Part shown: one piece after another, positions 27,101-35,392 of the stretch
Position numbering within the stretch: the first letter of the stretch is position 1
How the letters are laid out: every line of letters begins with the position of its first letter
Source: Streptomyces sp. Ru71
GTDB lineage: Bacteria; Actinomycetota; Actinomycetes; Streptomycetales; Streptomycetaceae
DNA: 64,000 nt
Direction of reading: 5' to 3'
NCBI RefSeq assembly: GCF_002920535.1
Contig: NZ_PQSS01000013.1
Coordinates: 79,975-143,974 of the forward strand
Translations under genes and position numbers: made by a program
Notes under the pieces: generated by a model
What the model was told of the DNA's origin: nothing
What the model saw: the letters and a program-made list of their open reading frames with translations, nothing else
The model's database searches: none

Positions 27101-28490
27101 CGGTGAGGAGCTCGCCGTTGCTGAAGTGCAGATTGGCCGGGCTCGAGCAGGTGGTCGGGGAGATCTTCTGGTCCACCGTCATCAGGTAGTCGGACCAGGA
27201 GCTTGACGTGTTCGACCAATTGCTGGACGAGGTGATCGTGTAGTTCTGCCCGCCGATCCGGTACAGATCGACCGGTTCCGCCCGCGCGTCCGCCCAGTAC
27301 ACGGCCCCGACCCGGGCGGAGAACGACGCCGAAAGGATCTTCTTCCCGCTGTAGAAGGACATCGGGACGCTGAACATCAGCCGGCGCACCCCGATCCCCG
27401 CGCACTGCGTCGGGTTGTAGTCGGCCGGGCACTTGCCCATGCCGGCATGACCGGAGTACTTCCAGTCCTGCTCACTCGGCATCCCCGACATCACCGACGT
27501 CCACGCGGTCGCCCCCGTGGTCCGCGGCGTCGGGTCGAGCACCACCGGGTAGTGGGTGCTCTTGCCACGCAGCAGCTTCAGGTCGGGCTTGAGGGTCAGC
27601 TTGCCCTTCGCCACATCGACGTCCAACGGAGCCTTGCGGCCCCCGTCGGCCGCATCCAAGGCGGGATCCGAAACCGCGGTGGACAGTGCCGTGCGGGCGG
27701 CGGGCGCCGTGCTCGTCCCGGCGGCTGCCGAGGAGTCCCACATACTCGCGCTGCCCGACTCGAAAACCGTGCCGCCCACGGCGGAGTCGACGGCCTCGAG
27801 AGCACCGCTGTCGGTCTCGGTGACCGTCAGGCCCTTCGTCGTGAGCCCCAGCTCGATCGACTCAAGCTGCGAATTGGCAGCAGCCTCCGCCGTCTTGACG
27901 ACGAGGTAGTGCGAAAAACCCTCGACATCGGCGCGGACAGCCAGGTCGACACCGGGAAGGACTTCCGCGTAGCGGGCAGTATCGCCCTCCACGTGCGGTG
28001 CGGGCAGGACGCCGCCGGGCCAGGTCAGCGCGTACTCGCGCCCGACCCGGTTCATCCGGGCGAACGGACCCTCGCCGCCGTCGGAGAACTCAAGCCCCAC
28101 TGTTGCGGCCTTCGGCGCCCAAGTGCCGTCGCCCTGTTTCACGAGCGTGTCGTCGACCGGCACCCAGCTGCCATCCTGCACGGTACGCACCGGCTGCGTG
28201 TACTCCCGCGCCGTGAAAGAACCGTCTGCGTTGGCTACCACGTCACGGCGTTCACCGCGCAGGTTGAGGGCCTCCACCGGCTGGCCGCTCTCCTTGGCGG
28301 CCGCCTTGGCCAGTTCTTCGTTGGCTGCCTCGCCCGATTCGGCTGCGGCGGCAATAGCGCTGGCACGGAGCGCGGTGGCCGTGTCCTGGGCGCTGGCCGG
28401 CAAGGCCGAGACGCCTGCCGCCGTTACGGTCGTCAGCGTGGCGATGACGACCCCGTACGTCGCTCTGCGGCGACGTTTTCCCCTCCCCAT
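24177..28490 (-). CDS. secreted LamG/FG-GAP-repeat protein, partner of the Rhs toxin
   Basis: A 1437-residue secreted protein with a signal peptide (RRRR start, cleavage near ALPASAQD, ~35). The N-terminal ~600 residues are a beta-rich region of the type found ahead of actinobacterial Rhs proteins (LPGVDLAVRADVEGFSHYLV, THYPVVLDPTP). Four to five FG-GAP/VCBS-like repeats follow (GDWDGDGVETIGMFDP, GDWNGDGTDTVGVWRP, GDWNGDGYDTIGMYDS; Ca-binding DxDxDG loops), then two LamG/concanavalin-like domains near residues 1010-1200 and 1230-1430 (FSVSAWVKPATLDHDMALLS). LamG and FG-GAP modules bind carbohydrate or protein surfaces, so a role in display or target-cell adhesion is plausible. It precedes the toxin by 124 bases on the same strand. 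Confidence 0.8.
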   Translation of the reverse strand: MGRGKRRRRATYGVVIATLTTVTAAGVSALPASAQDTATALRASAIAAAAESGEAANEELAKAAAKESGQPVEALNLRGERRDVVANADGSFTAREYTQPVRTVQDGSWVPVDDTLVKQGDGTWAPKAATVGLEFSDGGEGPFARMNRVGREYALTWPGGVLPAPHVEGDTARYAEVLPGVDLAVRADVEGFSHYLVVKTAEAAANSQLESIELGLTTKGLTVTETDSGALEAVDSAVGGTVFESGSASMWDSSAAAGTSTAPAARTALSTAVSDPALDAADGGRKAPLDVDVAKGKLTLKPDLKLLRGKSTHYPVVLDPTPRTTGATAWTSVMSGMPSEQDWKYSGHAGMGKCPADYNPTQCAGIGVRRLMFSVPMSFYSGKKILSASFSARVGAVYWADARAEPVDLYRIGGQNYTITSSSNWSNTSSSWSDYLMTVDQKISPTTCSSPANLHFSNGELLTDVQDAAYGGWSTMSLGLRAKDESTYGGWKRICGNSYLSITYNTPPAQVATSLMSSNPGGKCVVDANKAPYIDSLPQLRTEARDADNSSSYTDQVKVQFQVFYKDKGGVERSYFADTLYKSPNPGTVFSHQVVQPALGAGVGMWEPSTRTFHLRNTATAGFPDSKPAFPEAGTVPLTGDWDGDGVETIGMFDPATRIFHLRNKNDGPDSWAVQFGTVGDIPVVGDWNGDGTDTVGVWRPSNHYFYLNNEHTNTTTDVSFVYGATGMTPITGDWNGDGYDTIGMYDSSNIMIYLRNSNSGGGNSNEIRYGSAGDKPVVGDWDKDKIDTVGVWRPDTHYFYLNNELTNNVADLSFVYGADGMLPLSGNWSTDSGIPAETTISYQARAFDGDQWGPWSSANGVGRCYVKRDAVTPKAPTVAGAPYKDDEVWRSGVGKSGTFSFDAADTDVVGYRWTIDDEVQDPVPTSGGASKSVTWTPTWQGRHTLSAEAYDAAGRTSARAEYSFKVVDDGPVGQWNLGDLPGSVKAVEEMDRAPAMAGSGVTFGVPGPASRTDSAARLDGTADGYLTVQAADTDTDPLKRAAVIDPTQSFSVSAWVKPATLDHDMALLSQDSLNDAGFVLGYSASDKGWFFEAPGTDAGTTTRWRVKAAGSVTANQWVHLTAMFDGKAATGPRLSLQVNNNAATTAARTSTMTVGGDFQIGRAKTGQTETGALYGSQFVGDIADVRAFTRTVSAAEVAQFQRTIPDRKAYWQFDAAADTSVTNVQADGQPLTLQGAKVHVATDALDDFQALTGQGHLELDGVNDWAATSAPVVSETGSYTIALRARLTSLDPDKSQTVLALPGQNTDRLVVRYDAPTQRWQAVVTASDTVGAPATVVTSTAQAEPTRDGFGDHLAVVYDAVTRQVRLYVNGASAPDDARLNISPWNSVGAVQVGRSAKAAGGEYFAGAVDEVRFYAGALDRNGLRLLKGLQADPGI

Positions 28491-28889
28491 GAAGGCCCCC
28501 CGACCTGTTCAAGTGAATGTAAAGATCATGTAATCAGACACGGAACGTTACCTGTCGCGCACACTTTCGGCACGTGGGATTTACTTTCCACTTACATCCC
28601 AAGAGCCCCTACCGGGCATATCGGCACGTGATTCATCTCACGTCCACCTCTCGGTTCAGCGGTCGCCGCCCCTGCACCGTGCTTCGCCGTGAGGGGACGA
28701 ACGCTCCTCCTCGGTGATCCACGCTGCCGTCGTTTCCAAGGTCGCTCTTGGTGCTGGCCTCATCAGGAGCCGGTCGTCAGCGTGATGCGGAATGCCAGTG
28801 CGTGCGGATGGCCGCGGGACGGCCGATGGCGGGGTTCACGCGGAAGGCCACGCCGTAGTCGCGGGCGAGCTTCTTGGTGGTAAGGGGGT
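28491..28889. other. promoter region of the LamG-Rhs operon
   Basis: No intact gene. Bases 28505-28615 are unusually AT-rich for this genome and probably hold the leftward promoter; GGGGGG at 28496-28501 is the likely ribosome site. On the minus strand at 28777-28885 a frame encodes TTKKLARDYGVAFRVNPAIG, which looks like the tail of a lost gene. Confidence 0.4.
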
Positions 28890-29051
28890 TTGCACTGCGT
28901 TGAGGTCGACGTAGAACCCATCGGGATTCCGGCCAGCCTCGCCGACGCGTTGCAGGACTGGCTTGGGCTGGCGTCAACGACAGACGAGGACGTCGCCCAA
29001 TTCGTGGGCTGGAGTGTGGAAGAGGTCGCCCGCCACCGCGAGGAAGCCTGA
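28890..29051 (+). CDS. small hypothetical acidic protein
   Basis: About 53 residues from TTG 28890 to TGA 29051, with VEPIGIPASLADALQDWLGL and DEDVAQFVGWSVEEVARHRE, a helical acidic peptide with good codon bias. The G run directly before the TTG is too close to be an ideal ribosome site and a stop precedes it, so the original 5' end may be missing. It is too short for other gene-finding cues. No family recognised. Confidence 0.4.
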   Translation: MHCVEVDVEPIGIPASLADALQDWLGLASTTDEDVAQFVGWSVEEVARHREEA

Positions 29052-29176
29052 CCGTCGTACAGCGCGCCCCTGGGCTCTTCGGTCTGGGGGCGTTGTCGCA
29101 TTTCAGGCCGGGGTTGTCAGTGCATGCGCGTACCGTACAAAGCAAGTCCTACTCGAAGCGGCTGCGGGGAGTGCCG

Positions 29177-30430
29177 ATGGACGACGACTTTGAGCGCGAC
29201 AGCGACGAAGACCTCTTTCGGAACCCGGTCTTCTTCGAACCGGCTGGTTGCAACCTCGACCTGGACCGGGCGGACCTCGGCCTTCCTCAGGGCGAGGGCC
29301 TTCTGGACGAACTCCTTCGGATGCGCAACCGTGTTCCCGTCGAAAGGCGTGGGCTGATCTGCCCCGACTGCCGGGCTCTCCGGGGCCGGCGCGTCCCCAT
29401 GTACCTCGTCCAGCGCGACGGAGTGCTGCTCGCATCCCACTACCGCAAGCCTGGCGAGAAGCCCATTAGTCACGAGTCGGACGAGCATCTCGCCCGGAAA
29501 GAACGCGTAGCGAAGGACTCCGAAGACCACGGTTATTCCGCGGACATCGAGTCGTTGGCCGCCGACGGGCACGCTCGTCTTGACGTTCGCATACGCGGCG
29601 CCAACGGCATCGTCCTGGGCTACGAGCCTCAGCTGAGTGACCAGACCGCCCGGGGAATGCGGGTACGAGAAGGGTTCCGTCGCCGCGGTGGGATCCAGTC
29701 CGTGTGGGACTTCACGGACCCCGACCACTCGGGTATCGGCGCTGTCCCCTACGTTCGCACACCGAACCTGCCGGCCTCCGTCATCCGCGTCCAGGAGAAC
29801 CCCATCGCGATCCGAGACGGCAACTTCGTCGTCGAGGAAGGCCAGTGCAGCCCAAGGGGCGCGATCGCCCGATGCCCGTAGAAGCCGTACGACCCGGAGA
29901 ACCCGGCTGACGCCGGGTACTGCGGAGACTGGCACCGCATCCTCGTTCCCGTTCACCAGTCAAGGACCTTCGAGGGGACCGGCCGCCTGACCCTGACTCA
30001 GTTCATCGTGGAAGCGGCGGCCGGCGAGCGTGTCCCGTTCGTGCACAACGGCCTTCACGGCTGGCTCCCCTCACAGCAGTGGCAGAAGTACCTGGAAGCG
30101 AACGGCCCCGCCTGGGAAGACAAGGAGCGCGCGTCACCAGTTCGGCAGGGCGACCGGCGGGACCGGTGCACTGAGGATCGTCCGGCGTCAGAGGTGCGTG
30201 CCGCGCCGAAGGAGAGGTGCGGGAGCCGCACGATCGTCCTTGAGAGCCGACCCGCCCAGGAAGCGGAGCCACACCAGGTTTCCGTCGATGCATCAGGGCA
30301 ACCGATCCCCCTTTGCCGCTTCGGGTGTGGCATGCCCGCAAGCATGCCGGGGCCGGAAGGGCTACCGGAGCACTATTCGTGCCGCAGGAAGAACGAGGAC
30401 ACGCAAGGGAGTGCAGGAAAGGCGGCATAA
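29177..30430 (+). pseudogene. CoiA-like nuclease-domain protein interrupted by an amber codon
   Basis: A 418-codon frame from ATG 29177 to TGA 30430 is interrupted only by TAG at 29879-29881, about 56% of the way along. The N-terminal part has LICPDCRALRGRRVPMYLVQ, then SHYRKPGEKPISHESDEHLA and RVAKDSEDHGYSADIESLAA, the layout of competence protein CoiA-type nucleases. The continuation after the TAG (KPYDPENPADAGYCGDWHRI, then VPFVHNGLHGWLPSQQWQKY) is in the same frame and clearly coding, ending in a cysteine cluster LCRFGCGMPA. Either a nonsense mutation split the gene or the codon is read through. The first part alone would make 234 residues with the nuclease core. Confidence 0.62.
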
Positions 30431-30431
30431 G

Positions 30432-30806
30432 CCCCTTTGCGGCAGTACCCGGCCCGATCTCCCACGGGTCCCCCATCGGCCGGGTCAGACCGTCATCCGT
30501 GACCAGCCGGCGTTCCGGGGCCGTCGCGTCCAGCTCCCAGTATTAGAGGCAGCCCTGGCATCGGACCCCCTCCACCAGGGCGTCGCCGTTCGGTTCGGGC
30601 AGTCTGTGCAGTCCCCACGCCGTGCACACGCTTGACCGGTAGCCCCCATGGGTTCGACGGTGCGCGACGCTAGCCGGGGCCGCGGAGAGGGCGTAGCGGG
30701 CGCACAGGCGTACGAGCCCAGCATCCCGCCCCATCAGCCAGTTGAAGCCATTCCCGGCGCCTGTCCGCCCGCCGTGCCAGCAGGAACCGAGGCGGTCGAA
30801 GATCAC
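30432..30806 (-). pseudogene. possible decayed gene of unknown function
   Basis: One minus-strand frame reads GRDAGLVRLCARYALSAA and GDALVEGVRCQGCL, then a TAA, then in the same frame YWELDATAPERRLVTDDG and PMGDPWEIGPG. The composition on both sides of the stop looks coding and the CxxC pair suggests a metal site. I do not recognise the family. Confidence 0.3.
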
Positions 30807-30830
30807 GAGTGGGTGCTGCCGTTCTGACGA

Positions 30831-31260
30831 TCACGGCGGCTGAGCGAGGACCAGCGTCTGGAGGAGAGCGAAGGACGCTCGCCCGTATGACCGGCGTTTG
30901 ATCAGCTTGATCCGTGTGACCTGGCCTTCGACGGCCCCGGAGCTCCAGGGCAGGCTGAACCCGTTAACGACCGCATCCCAGTCATGTTGGAGGAATGTGG
31001 CGAAGGACTGGATCTGCTTCGGTCCGTCGCTCAGGTCATCCATTGAACGAGTTCGGAGCCTCGCCGCTCGCGGGCTATGGCGTTGAAGGCATGCGCGAGG
31101 TCGCGGGCAGCGCTCAGATCGGGGCAGGCCTCCATGACACGGTCCAACCGGGTGCTTTCACTGTTGGTCAAGCTCTCAGGACGACGCTTGATCCAGCGTC
31201 CTTTACCCGCGAGGCCCTGCGCCGCGGCATGCCCGTGCCGACCGCAGCCGTGGAATGATG
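30831..31260 (-). mobile_element. ISL3-family transposase relic
   Basis: The minus strand encodes ACGRHGHAAAQ-like sequence (HGCGRHGHAAAQGLAGKGRW), then RRPESLTNSESTRLDRVMEA and LAHAFNAIARERRGSELVQW. After a one-base shift at about 31045 it continues with SFATFLQHDWDAVVNGFSLP, SSGAVEGQVTRIKLIKRRSY and GRASFALLQ. This is the C-terminal half of ISL3-type transposases with the DDE-region EGQVTRIK motif. The N-terminal half and the element ends are missing. Confidence 0.7.
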
Positions 31261-31351
31261 GCGATTCCTGAAAACGGCCGCTGATGCTCTTCGCCCCACT
31301 TCGTTCACCGTTGAAGGGTGTGGGGAAGGTGGGGAGCGAGGAGCACGTGCG

Positions 31352-31383
31352 CGGGCCCGCCGACCGTCAGGTCGGCGGGCCCG
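31352..31383 (-). terminator. hairpin terminator downstream of the zinc-ribbon gene
   Basis: A 13-bp perfect GC stem (31352-31364 with 31371-31383) with a 6-base loop, about 30 bases past the leftward stop at 31412. Confidence 0.65.
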
Positions 31384-31411
31384 GTGATCAGTGACGGTCA
31401 GTGGACGACTG

Positions 31412-32065
31412 TCATGGGGTCCTTCTTAGCGGGACGATGTCAGGGCTTGTGGTGGGGACGGAGGGGCGGGCGGCTTCAGGGGTCGCAAGAAGCGCGACAA
31501 TGGTGACCGGCTGGTTGCAGTGGGGGCAGCTCCGGGTCGCGGTCGGTTCCAGCGGGTCACGCTCGGGAGCCACTGGTTGGCGTGAGGGAGACCTGCTGAG
31601 GGTTCTGGGGGGCGGTGGCAGCTCTGCCCGCGATGGCAGAGGTGTGGTTTCGGCGAGGCGACGGGCACGGTCTTCGTCTCTCGCCTGGTCGCGTCGGCGC
31701 TCAGCGTCTTTGCGGCAGGCTGGCGAACAGTAGATCTGGCGCGTCGTTTTGAGGGTCGCGAAAGGGCCGTCGCAGACTGGGCAGACGCGCTGTTCCCGGA
31801 TGTCGTCGCTGGTGCGGGCGGCGTTGCGGCACTCTTCGGAGCAGTAGGTCCGGCGGCGGGCGACTGTGGTGGTGAACTCGTTCTCGCAGGCCGGGCACGT
31901 CTGCCGGGCCGGTTTGTTGTTGCGGTTGGCTGCTTTGCAGGTGGGCGAGCAGAAGACCTGTCGGCTGTAGCGGTAGGCGACGGTGAAGACGGTCTCGCAG
32001 ACCGGGCAGCGACGGGCCATCTCGGGTTCGACCTCGGCGGTGTCGGGAGCGTGGTCAGGAGACAC
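31412..32065 (-). CDS. multi-zinc-ribbon protein coupled to istB
   Basis: A 217-residue protein with three similar zinc ribbons, each CPxC...CSxxC (CPVCETVF with CSPTCK; CPACENEF with CSEECR; CPVCDGPF with CSPACR), then an Arg/Pro-rich linker and a last CPHC pair. Its GTG start overlaps the istB stop by 11 bases, and its stop lies next to the presumed IS21 left end, so it behaves as a third gene of the transposon. It could bind DNA or RNA, perhaps aiding target choice or regulating transposition. I know no characterised homologue. Confidence 0.65.
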   Translation of the reverse strand: MSPDHAPDTAEVEPEMARRCPVCETVFTVAYRYSRQVFCSPTCKAANRNNKPARQTCPACENEFTTTVARRRTYCSEECRNAARTSDDIREQRVCPVCDGPFATLKTTRQIYCSPACRKDAERRRDQARDEDRARRLAETTPLPSRAELPPPPRTLSRSPSRQPVAPERDPLEPTATRSCPHCNQPVTIVALLATPEAARPSVPTTSPDIVPLRRTP

Positions 32066-32219
32066 GGGCGTTCACCCCGGCTCGGATGGATTCGGCCTGG
32101 TTCTGGTGACCGCGGAGCCGGTAGGAGGGGCCGTCGATGCCGGCGACAGCGGCCCGGTGCAGGAGCCGGTCGAGCATCGCGGCAGCGACGGTGGCGTCGC
32201 CGAAGGCGCCGGCCCAGTC
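32055..32219 (-). pseudogene. istB: C-terminal part of istB, separated by an insertion
   Basis: Fifty-four codons (DWAGAFGDATVAAAMLDRLL, then GPSYRLRGHQNQAESIRAG) match the last part of IstB, the AAA+ helper ATPase of IS21 transposition, including the final sensor-like helix. They begin without a start codon exactly where the other istB part (35878-36521) stops, so one gene was cut in two by the element at 32231-35871. Confidence 0.8.
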
Positions 32220-32358
32220 ATCTGGGGCTGGCACTTGTTCCCTCACACGGGTTGCCGCTGCCACCTGGCCGTATCCCTCTCCTGAGGTCCTCGTTGGTTC
32301 TCGCGGTAGCAACCTGACTTTCAAGGTGCTGCCTTGACCGTTCAGGTGCGAGGAAGGT

Positions 32359-33429
32359 GTGCCGGTGGCCGAGGCGAGACTGCAGGTCATCGCGGGCGGG
32401 GCCGTCCCTCAGGCCCCGCTGACGACGGATCCGTGGCAGTTCCAGGCGGCGTGTGTCGACGCATTCGTCGCTTCGTGGAGGGCTCGTGGGTTTTGCCCGG
32501 TGACCGTCGACAACGACATCGGGCTGCTGGAGCGGACCCTCACGGCGCTCGGCCGACCCGCGTGGGACGTGACGCCCGAGGACATCGACCGCGTCGTCGG
32601 CGACCTCGCGGTCCAGGGCCGTAAGACCTCGACCCGGCGCGAGTACGTGCAGATCTTCAAGGGCTTCCACCGGTTCCTGCAGGCCCGCAAGGCGGCCGAG
32701 ATCGAGGCCGCGTTCGGCGTCCGGCTGGTCTGCCCGGTCGACGAGTTCAACGCTTCCCGGCATGTCGGCGACGACTCCCCGGCTCTGCTGCCACCGCCGA
32801 CACCGGAAAGGGTGGCCGTGTTCTTCGATTTCATCAAGCAGAGGATCGCCACCGCCCGGAAATACGGACCCGCCGCCCGGGACTATGCGATGTTCCGGAC
32901 GCTGTATCACGCCGGGCTCCGCTCGGAAGAAGCCTCGCTGCTGGAGAAGCCGGACGCGCACTTCGCCCGTGGCCCATTCGGCAAACTCCACGTCCGCTTC
33001 GGTAAGGGCGCCCACACCTCCGGGCCCCGCCCTCGCTGGGTTCCCATGCTCGACGGTCTCGACCTCGTGCTTCGGTGGTTCCTGGAAGACGTACGTCCCA
33101 AGTTCCCCAGCTCGCCAGTGCTGTTCGCCGACGAGTCCGGCGGCCCTCTGCATCGCGGCACGATCCGCAACCGGCTGCGGTATCTCATGCAACTGGAAGG
33201 GCGGCCGGCCGACGAGCGGTTCAGCCCGCATGCCCTCCGGCGGGCCTGTGCGACCCACAATTACGAACGCGGCGTCGACCTGGTGGCGATCCAGCAAATG
33301 CTCGGACACTGGACGGTCAGCTCGACCATGCGATACGTCCGTCCCTCCGCGACCTTCATCGAGGACGCCTATCAGCGGGCGGTCGCCAGCACCCTGGCCG
33401 AGCTGACGGGGAAGGACACCACGGCATGA
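32359..33429 (+). CDS. tyrosine recombinase/integrase
   Basis: A 356-residue site-specific recombinase from GTG 32359 with AGGAAGG just upstream. Residues ~25-130 form a SAM-like core-binding domain. The catalytic domain shows Arg I in YHAGLRSEEASLL, the H-x-x-R box in FSPHALRRACATHNYERG, the following His in QQMLGHW and the nucleophile Tyr in STMRYVRPSA, so it is probably active. It is the first gene of a coupled operon: its TGA overlaps the ATG of the HTH gene. It probably moves the element that splits istB. Confidence 0.85.
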   Translation: MPVAEARLQVIAGGAVPQAPLTTDPWQFQAACVDAFVASWRARGFCPVTVDNDIGLLERTLTALGRPAWDVTPEDIDRVVGDLAVQGRKTSTRREYVQIFKGFHRFLQARKAAEIEAAFGVRLVCPVDEFNASRHVGDDSPALLPPPTPERVAVFFDFIKQRIATARKYGPAARDYAMFRTLYHAGLRSEEASLLEKPDAHFARGPFGKLHVRFGKGAHTSGPRPRWVPMLDGLDLVLRWFLEDVRPKFPSSPVLFADESGGPLHRGTIRNRLRYLMQLEGRPADERFSPHALRRACATHNYERGVDLVAIQQMLGHWTVSSTMRYVRPSATFIEDAYQRAVASTLAELTGKDTTA

Positions 33430-33740
33430 AGATCCGGTGGCGGTTGCGAATGGCCGCTGCCCAGCGAGAGGTATGGACCGGGACGGAACTGCGGCGGCTC
33501 CTGGCCGAGAAGGCCGGCCTGGAGCTGTCCTCGGCATCGGTGTCCGCACTGTTCACCAAGGAACCATCGCAGATGAAGATGACCACGCTGGCCGCGTTGT
33601 GCACCGCGCTTGAGTGCACCCCCAACGACCTGATCGAGGTCGACACCACCCCCGTCGAGCGGCCCATCGCTCCACCCCGGCCGGTCGCCGACCTTCCGCA
33701 GGCGGCCTCCGGAAGGGGCCGGTCGATGCCGCCGCTGTGA
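33426..33740 (+). CDS. Cro/C1-type HTH regulator of the recombinase operon
   Basis: A 104-residue protein overlapping the integrase stop by 4 bases (ATGA). A Cro/C1-like helix-turn-helix spans residues ~18-75: GTELRRLLAEKAGLELSSAS, then ALFTKEPSQMKMTTLAALCT and ALECTPNDLIEVD. A proline-rich tail follows. It may repress the operon, or act as an excision/directionality factor. The next gene starts 15 bases later. Confidence 0.75.
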   Translation: MKIRWRLRMAAAQREVWTGTELRRLLAEKAGLELSSASVSALFTKEPSQMKMTTLAALCTALECTPNDLIEVDTTPVERPIAPPRPVADLPQAASGRGRSMPPL

Positions 33741-33755
33741 TCGGCGGAGAGCGAG

Positions 33756-35378
33756 ATGGGCAAGAAACAACGAGACTGCGTCACCTGCGGGGCTCCCGTC
33801 GGATTCCTCGACCGGCTGCACTGCTGCCGGTGTCGGCGCCAGATCGAGGAACAGGCGGCCAAGGCGATATGCCCGGCCTGTGGCAAGGACCGCGTGCTGC
33901 AGCAGGACACCGGCCGGTGCGTCACGTGCTCCCGCGTCTGCGAAGAATGCGGCCATCCAGTCCGCTCGGCCGACACCCGACTGTGCCGGGACTGCCGCCG
34001 CAAAGCCGGGCAGATCGCAGCCCAGCAGGTCTGTCCGCGCTGCGGCAGGCCCGGCTATCTGCGCGAGGACACCGGCTGGTGCGGTCACTGTTCCCGGCCC
34101 CGCCAGGACAAACAACCGCCGCGGACCTGTCACGAATGCGGCCAGGTGCGACGACATGCCGGACTCGGGCTGTGCTCAGCATGCTGGCAAAAGCATCCCG
34201 GCCGCCCCTTCATCCGCGGTGAACACCTCCGTGACCAACTCACCGACCCGCCGGAGTGGCTCGATGCCTTCGTCGCCCGTGTCGCGGGCAACCACTGCGT
34301 CTCCAGGGCCTGTGGCTTCGTCACCGACTTGGGCCGACTCCTGAAAGACGAGCACTCCAATTCACCCCAGGCCCTGCTGGAGCGGTCCCGCAGGCCGGGG
34401 CGGTCGATGGGCTCCTTCGCCCGTGCACTTGAGGACTTCTTCACCCTCCATAGCCTGGCCTTGCCCACTGACCAGGCCGAACAGCTCGCGGCCGGTCGAC
34501 GTAGACGCCGCATCGACGCGGTCCCCGACCCGCTGAAGCAGGCCGTGATCGCCTTCGATGCCTCCCGCATGCGGGCCCAGCAGCGGGCCCGGCGGGCCGG
34601 CACCCGCCCCCGTAGCAACCACACCTTGGAAACAGCCCTGACCATCCTGCGTGACCTGGCCCTCTTCCTGATCAACCAGCGGAACAAGAATGACTGGGCC
34701 CTCACCGATGTTCACGACGTCGAAGCGTTCCTCGCCACCTTGCCCAAAGCACGCAAGCGCCAGCTGGTCGTACTGGGCCAGTTCTTTCGCTTCGCCCGGA
34801 CCCAGCACATCGTGCTGATCGATCCGACCCGGAACATGACCTCCAAGAGTTCGAAGGGCTTCCGCGGCAGGACCCTCACCCTCGACCAGCAGCGCTATCT
34901 CTTCCGCCGCTGGACGACCAGCGAGGAGGTCCATCCCCACGAGGCAGTCGTGGGAATACTCGCTCTGCTGCATGGCGCCTCCAGCTCAGAGGCCCGAATG
35001 TTGCAGGTCAACGACGTGGACCAGCAGGCCCAAACGGTCCGGCTCGGCAAGCGGCCCCATCCTGTCCCGCTCGATCCCGCCTCATGGACGGTGCTGCAAC
35101 GCTGCCTGGCCCATCGCCAGGCATGGCGGACCGACAACCCTCACGTCGTGGTCACCAAAGGAACAAAGGCCGGGCGGAACCCGGCCTCCACCGCATACCT
35201 CTCCCACGTCCTCGACGACTGTGGCTTCCCGCCCCGGATGATCCGCAGCACCCGCCTTGTCGACATGGTGAACACAATGGACCCCAAGCTCGTCGCCGCC
35301 GCCTTCGGCATGGACCCTCAGGCCACCCTGATCTATCTCGCCGACCACATCGACGAGGGCCGTCTGCCGGCTCCGTGA
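33756..35378 (+). CDS. zinc-ribbon tyrosine recombinase homologue, probably not catalytic
   Basis: A 540-residue protein. The first ~150 residues hold an array of zinc ribbons (CVTCGAP with CCRCRR, CPACGK with CVTC, CEECG with CRDC, CPRCG with CGHC, CHECG with CSACW). The rest has the two-domain tyrosine recombinase layout: a core-binding region (LETALTILRDLALFLINQRN) and a catalytic-type domain. At box I the sequence is LHGASSSEARMLQV, with Ser where the catalytic Arg belongs. Box II is RSTRLVDM rather than HxxR. The terminal Tyr is present (LIYLADHI). Missing key residues suggest a structural or targeting partner for the first recombinase, with the ribbons binding DNA. Confidence 0.72.
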   Translation: MGKKQRDCVTCGAPVGFLDRLHCCRCRRQIEEQAAKAICPACGKDRVLQQDTGRCVTCSRVCEECGHPVRSADTRLCRDCRRKAGQIAAQQVCPRCGRPGYLREDTGWCGHCSRPRQDKQPPRTCHECGQVRRHAGLGLCSACWQKHPGRPFIRGEHLRDQLTDPPEWLDAFVARVAGNHCVSRACGFVTDLGRLLKDEHSNSPQALLERSRRPGRSMGSFARALEDFFTLHSLALPTDQAEQLAAGRRRRRIDAVPDPLKQAVIAFDASRMRAQQRARRAGTRPRSNHTLETALTILRDLALFLINQRNKNDWALTDVHDVEAFLATLPKARKRQLVVLGQFFRFARTQHIVLIDPTRNMTSKSSKGFRGRTLTLDQQRYLFRRWTTSEEVHPHEAVVGILALLHGASSSEARMLQVNDVDQQAQTVRLGKRPHPVPLDPASWTVLQRCLAHRQAWRTDNPHVVVTKGTKAGRNPASTAYLSHVLDDCGFPPRMIRSTRLVDMVNTMDPKLVAAAFGMDPQATLIYLADHIDEGRLPAP

Positions 35379-35392
35379 CCACTCCGCCTGGG

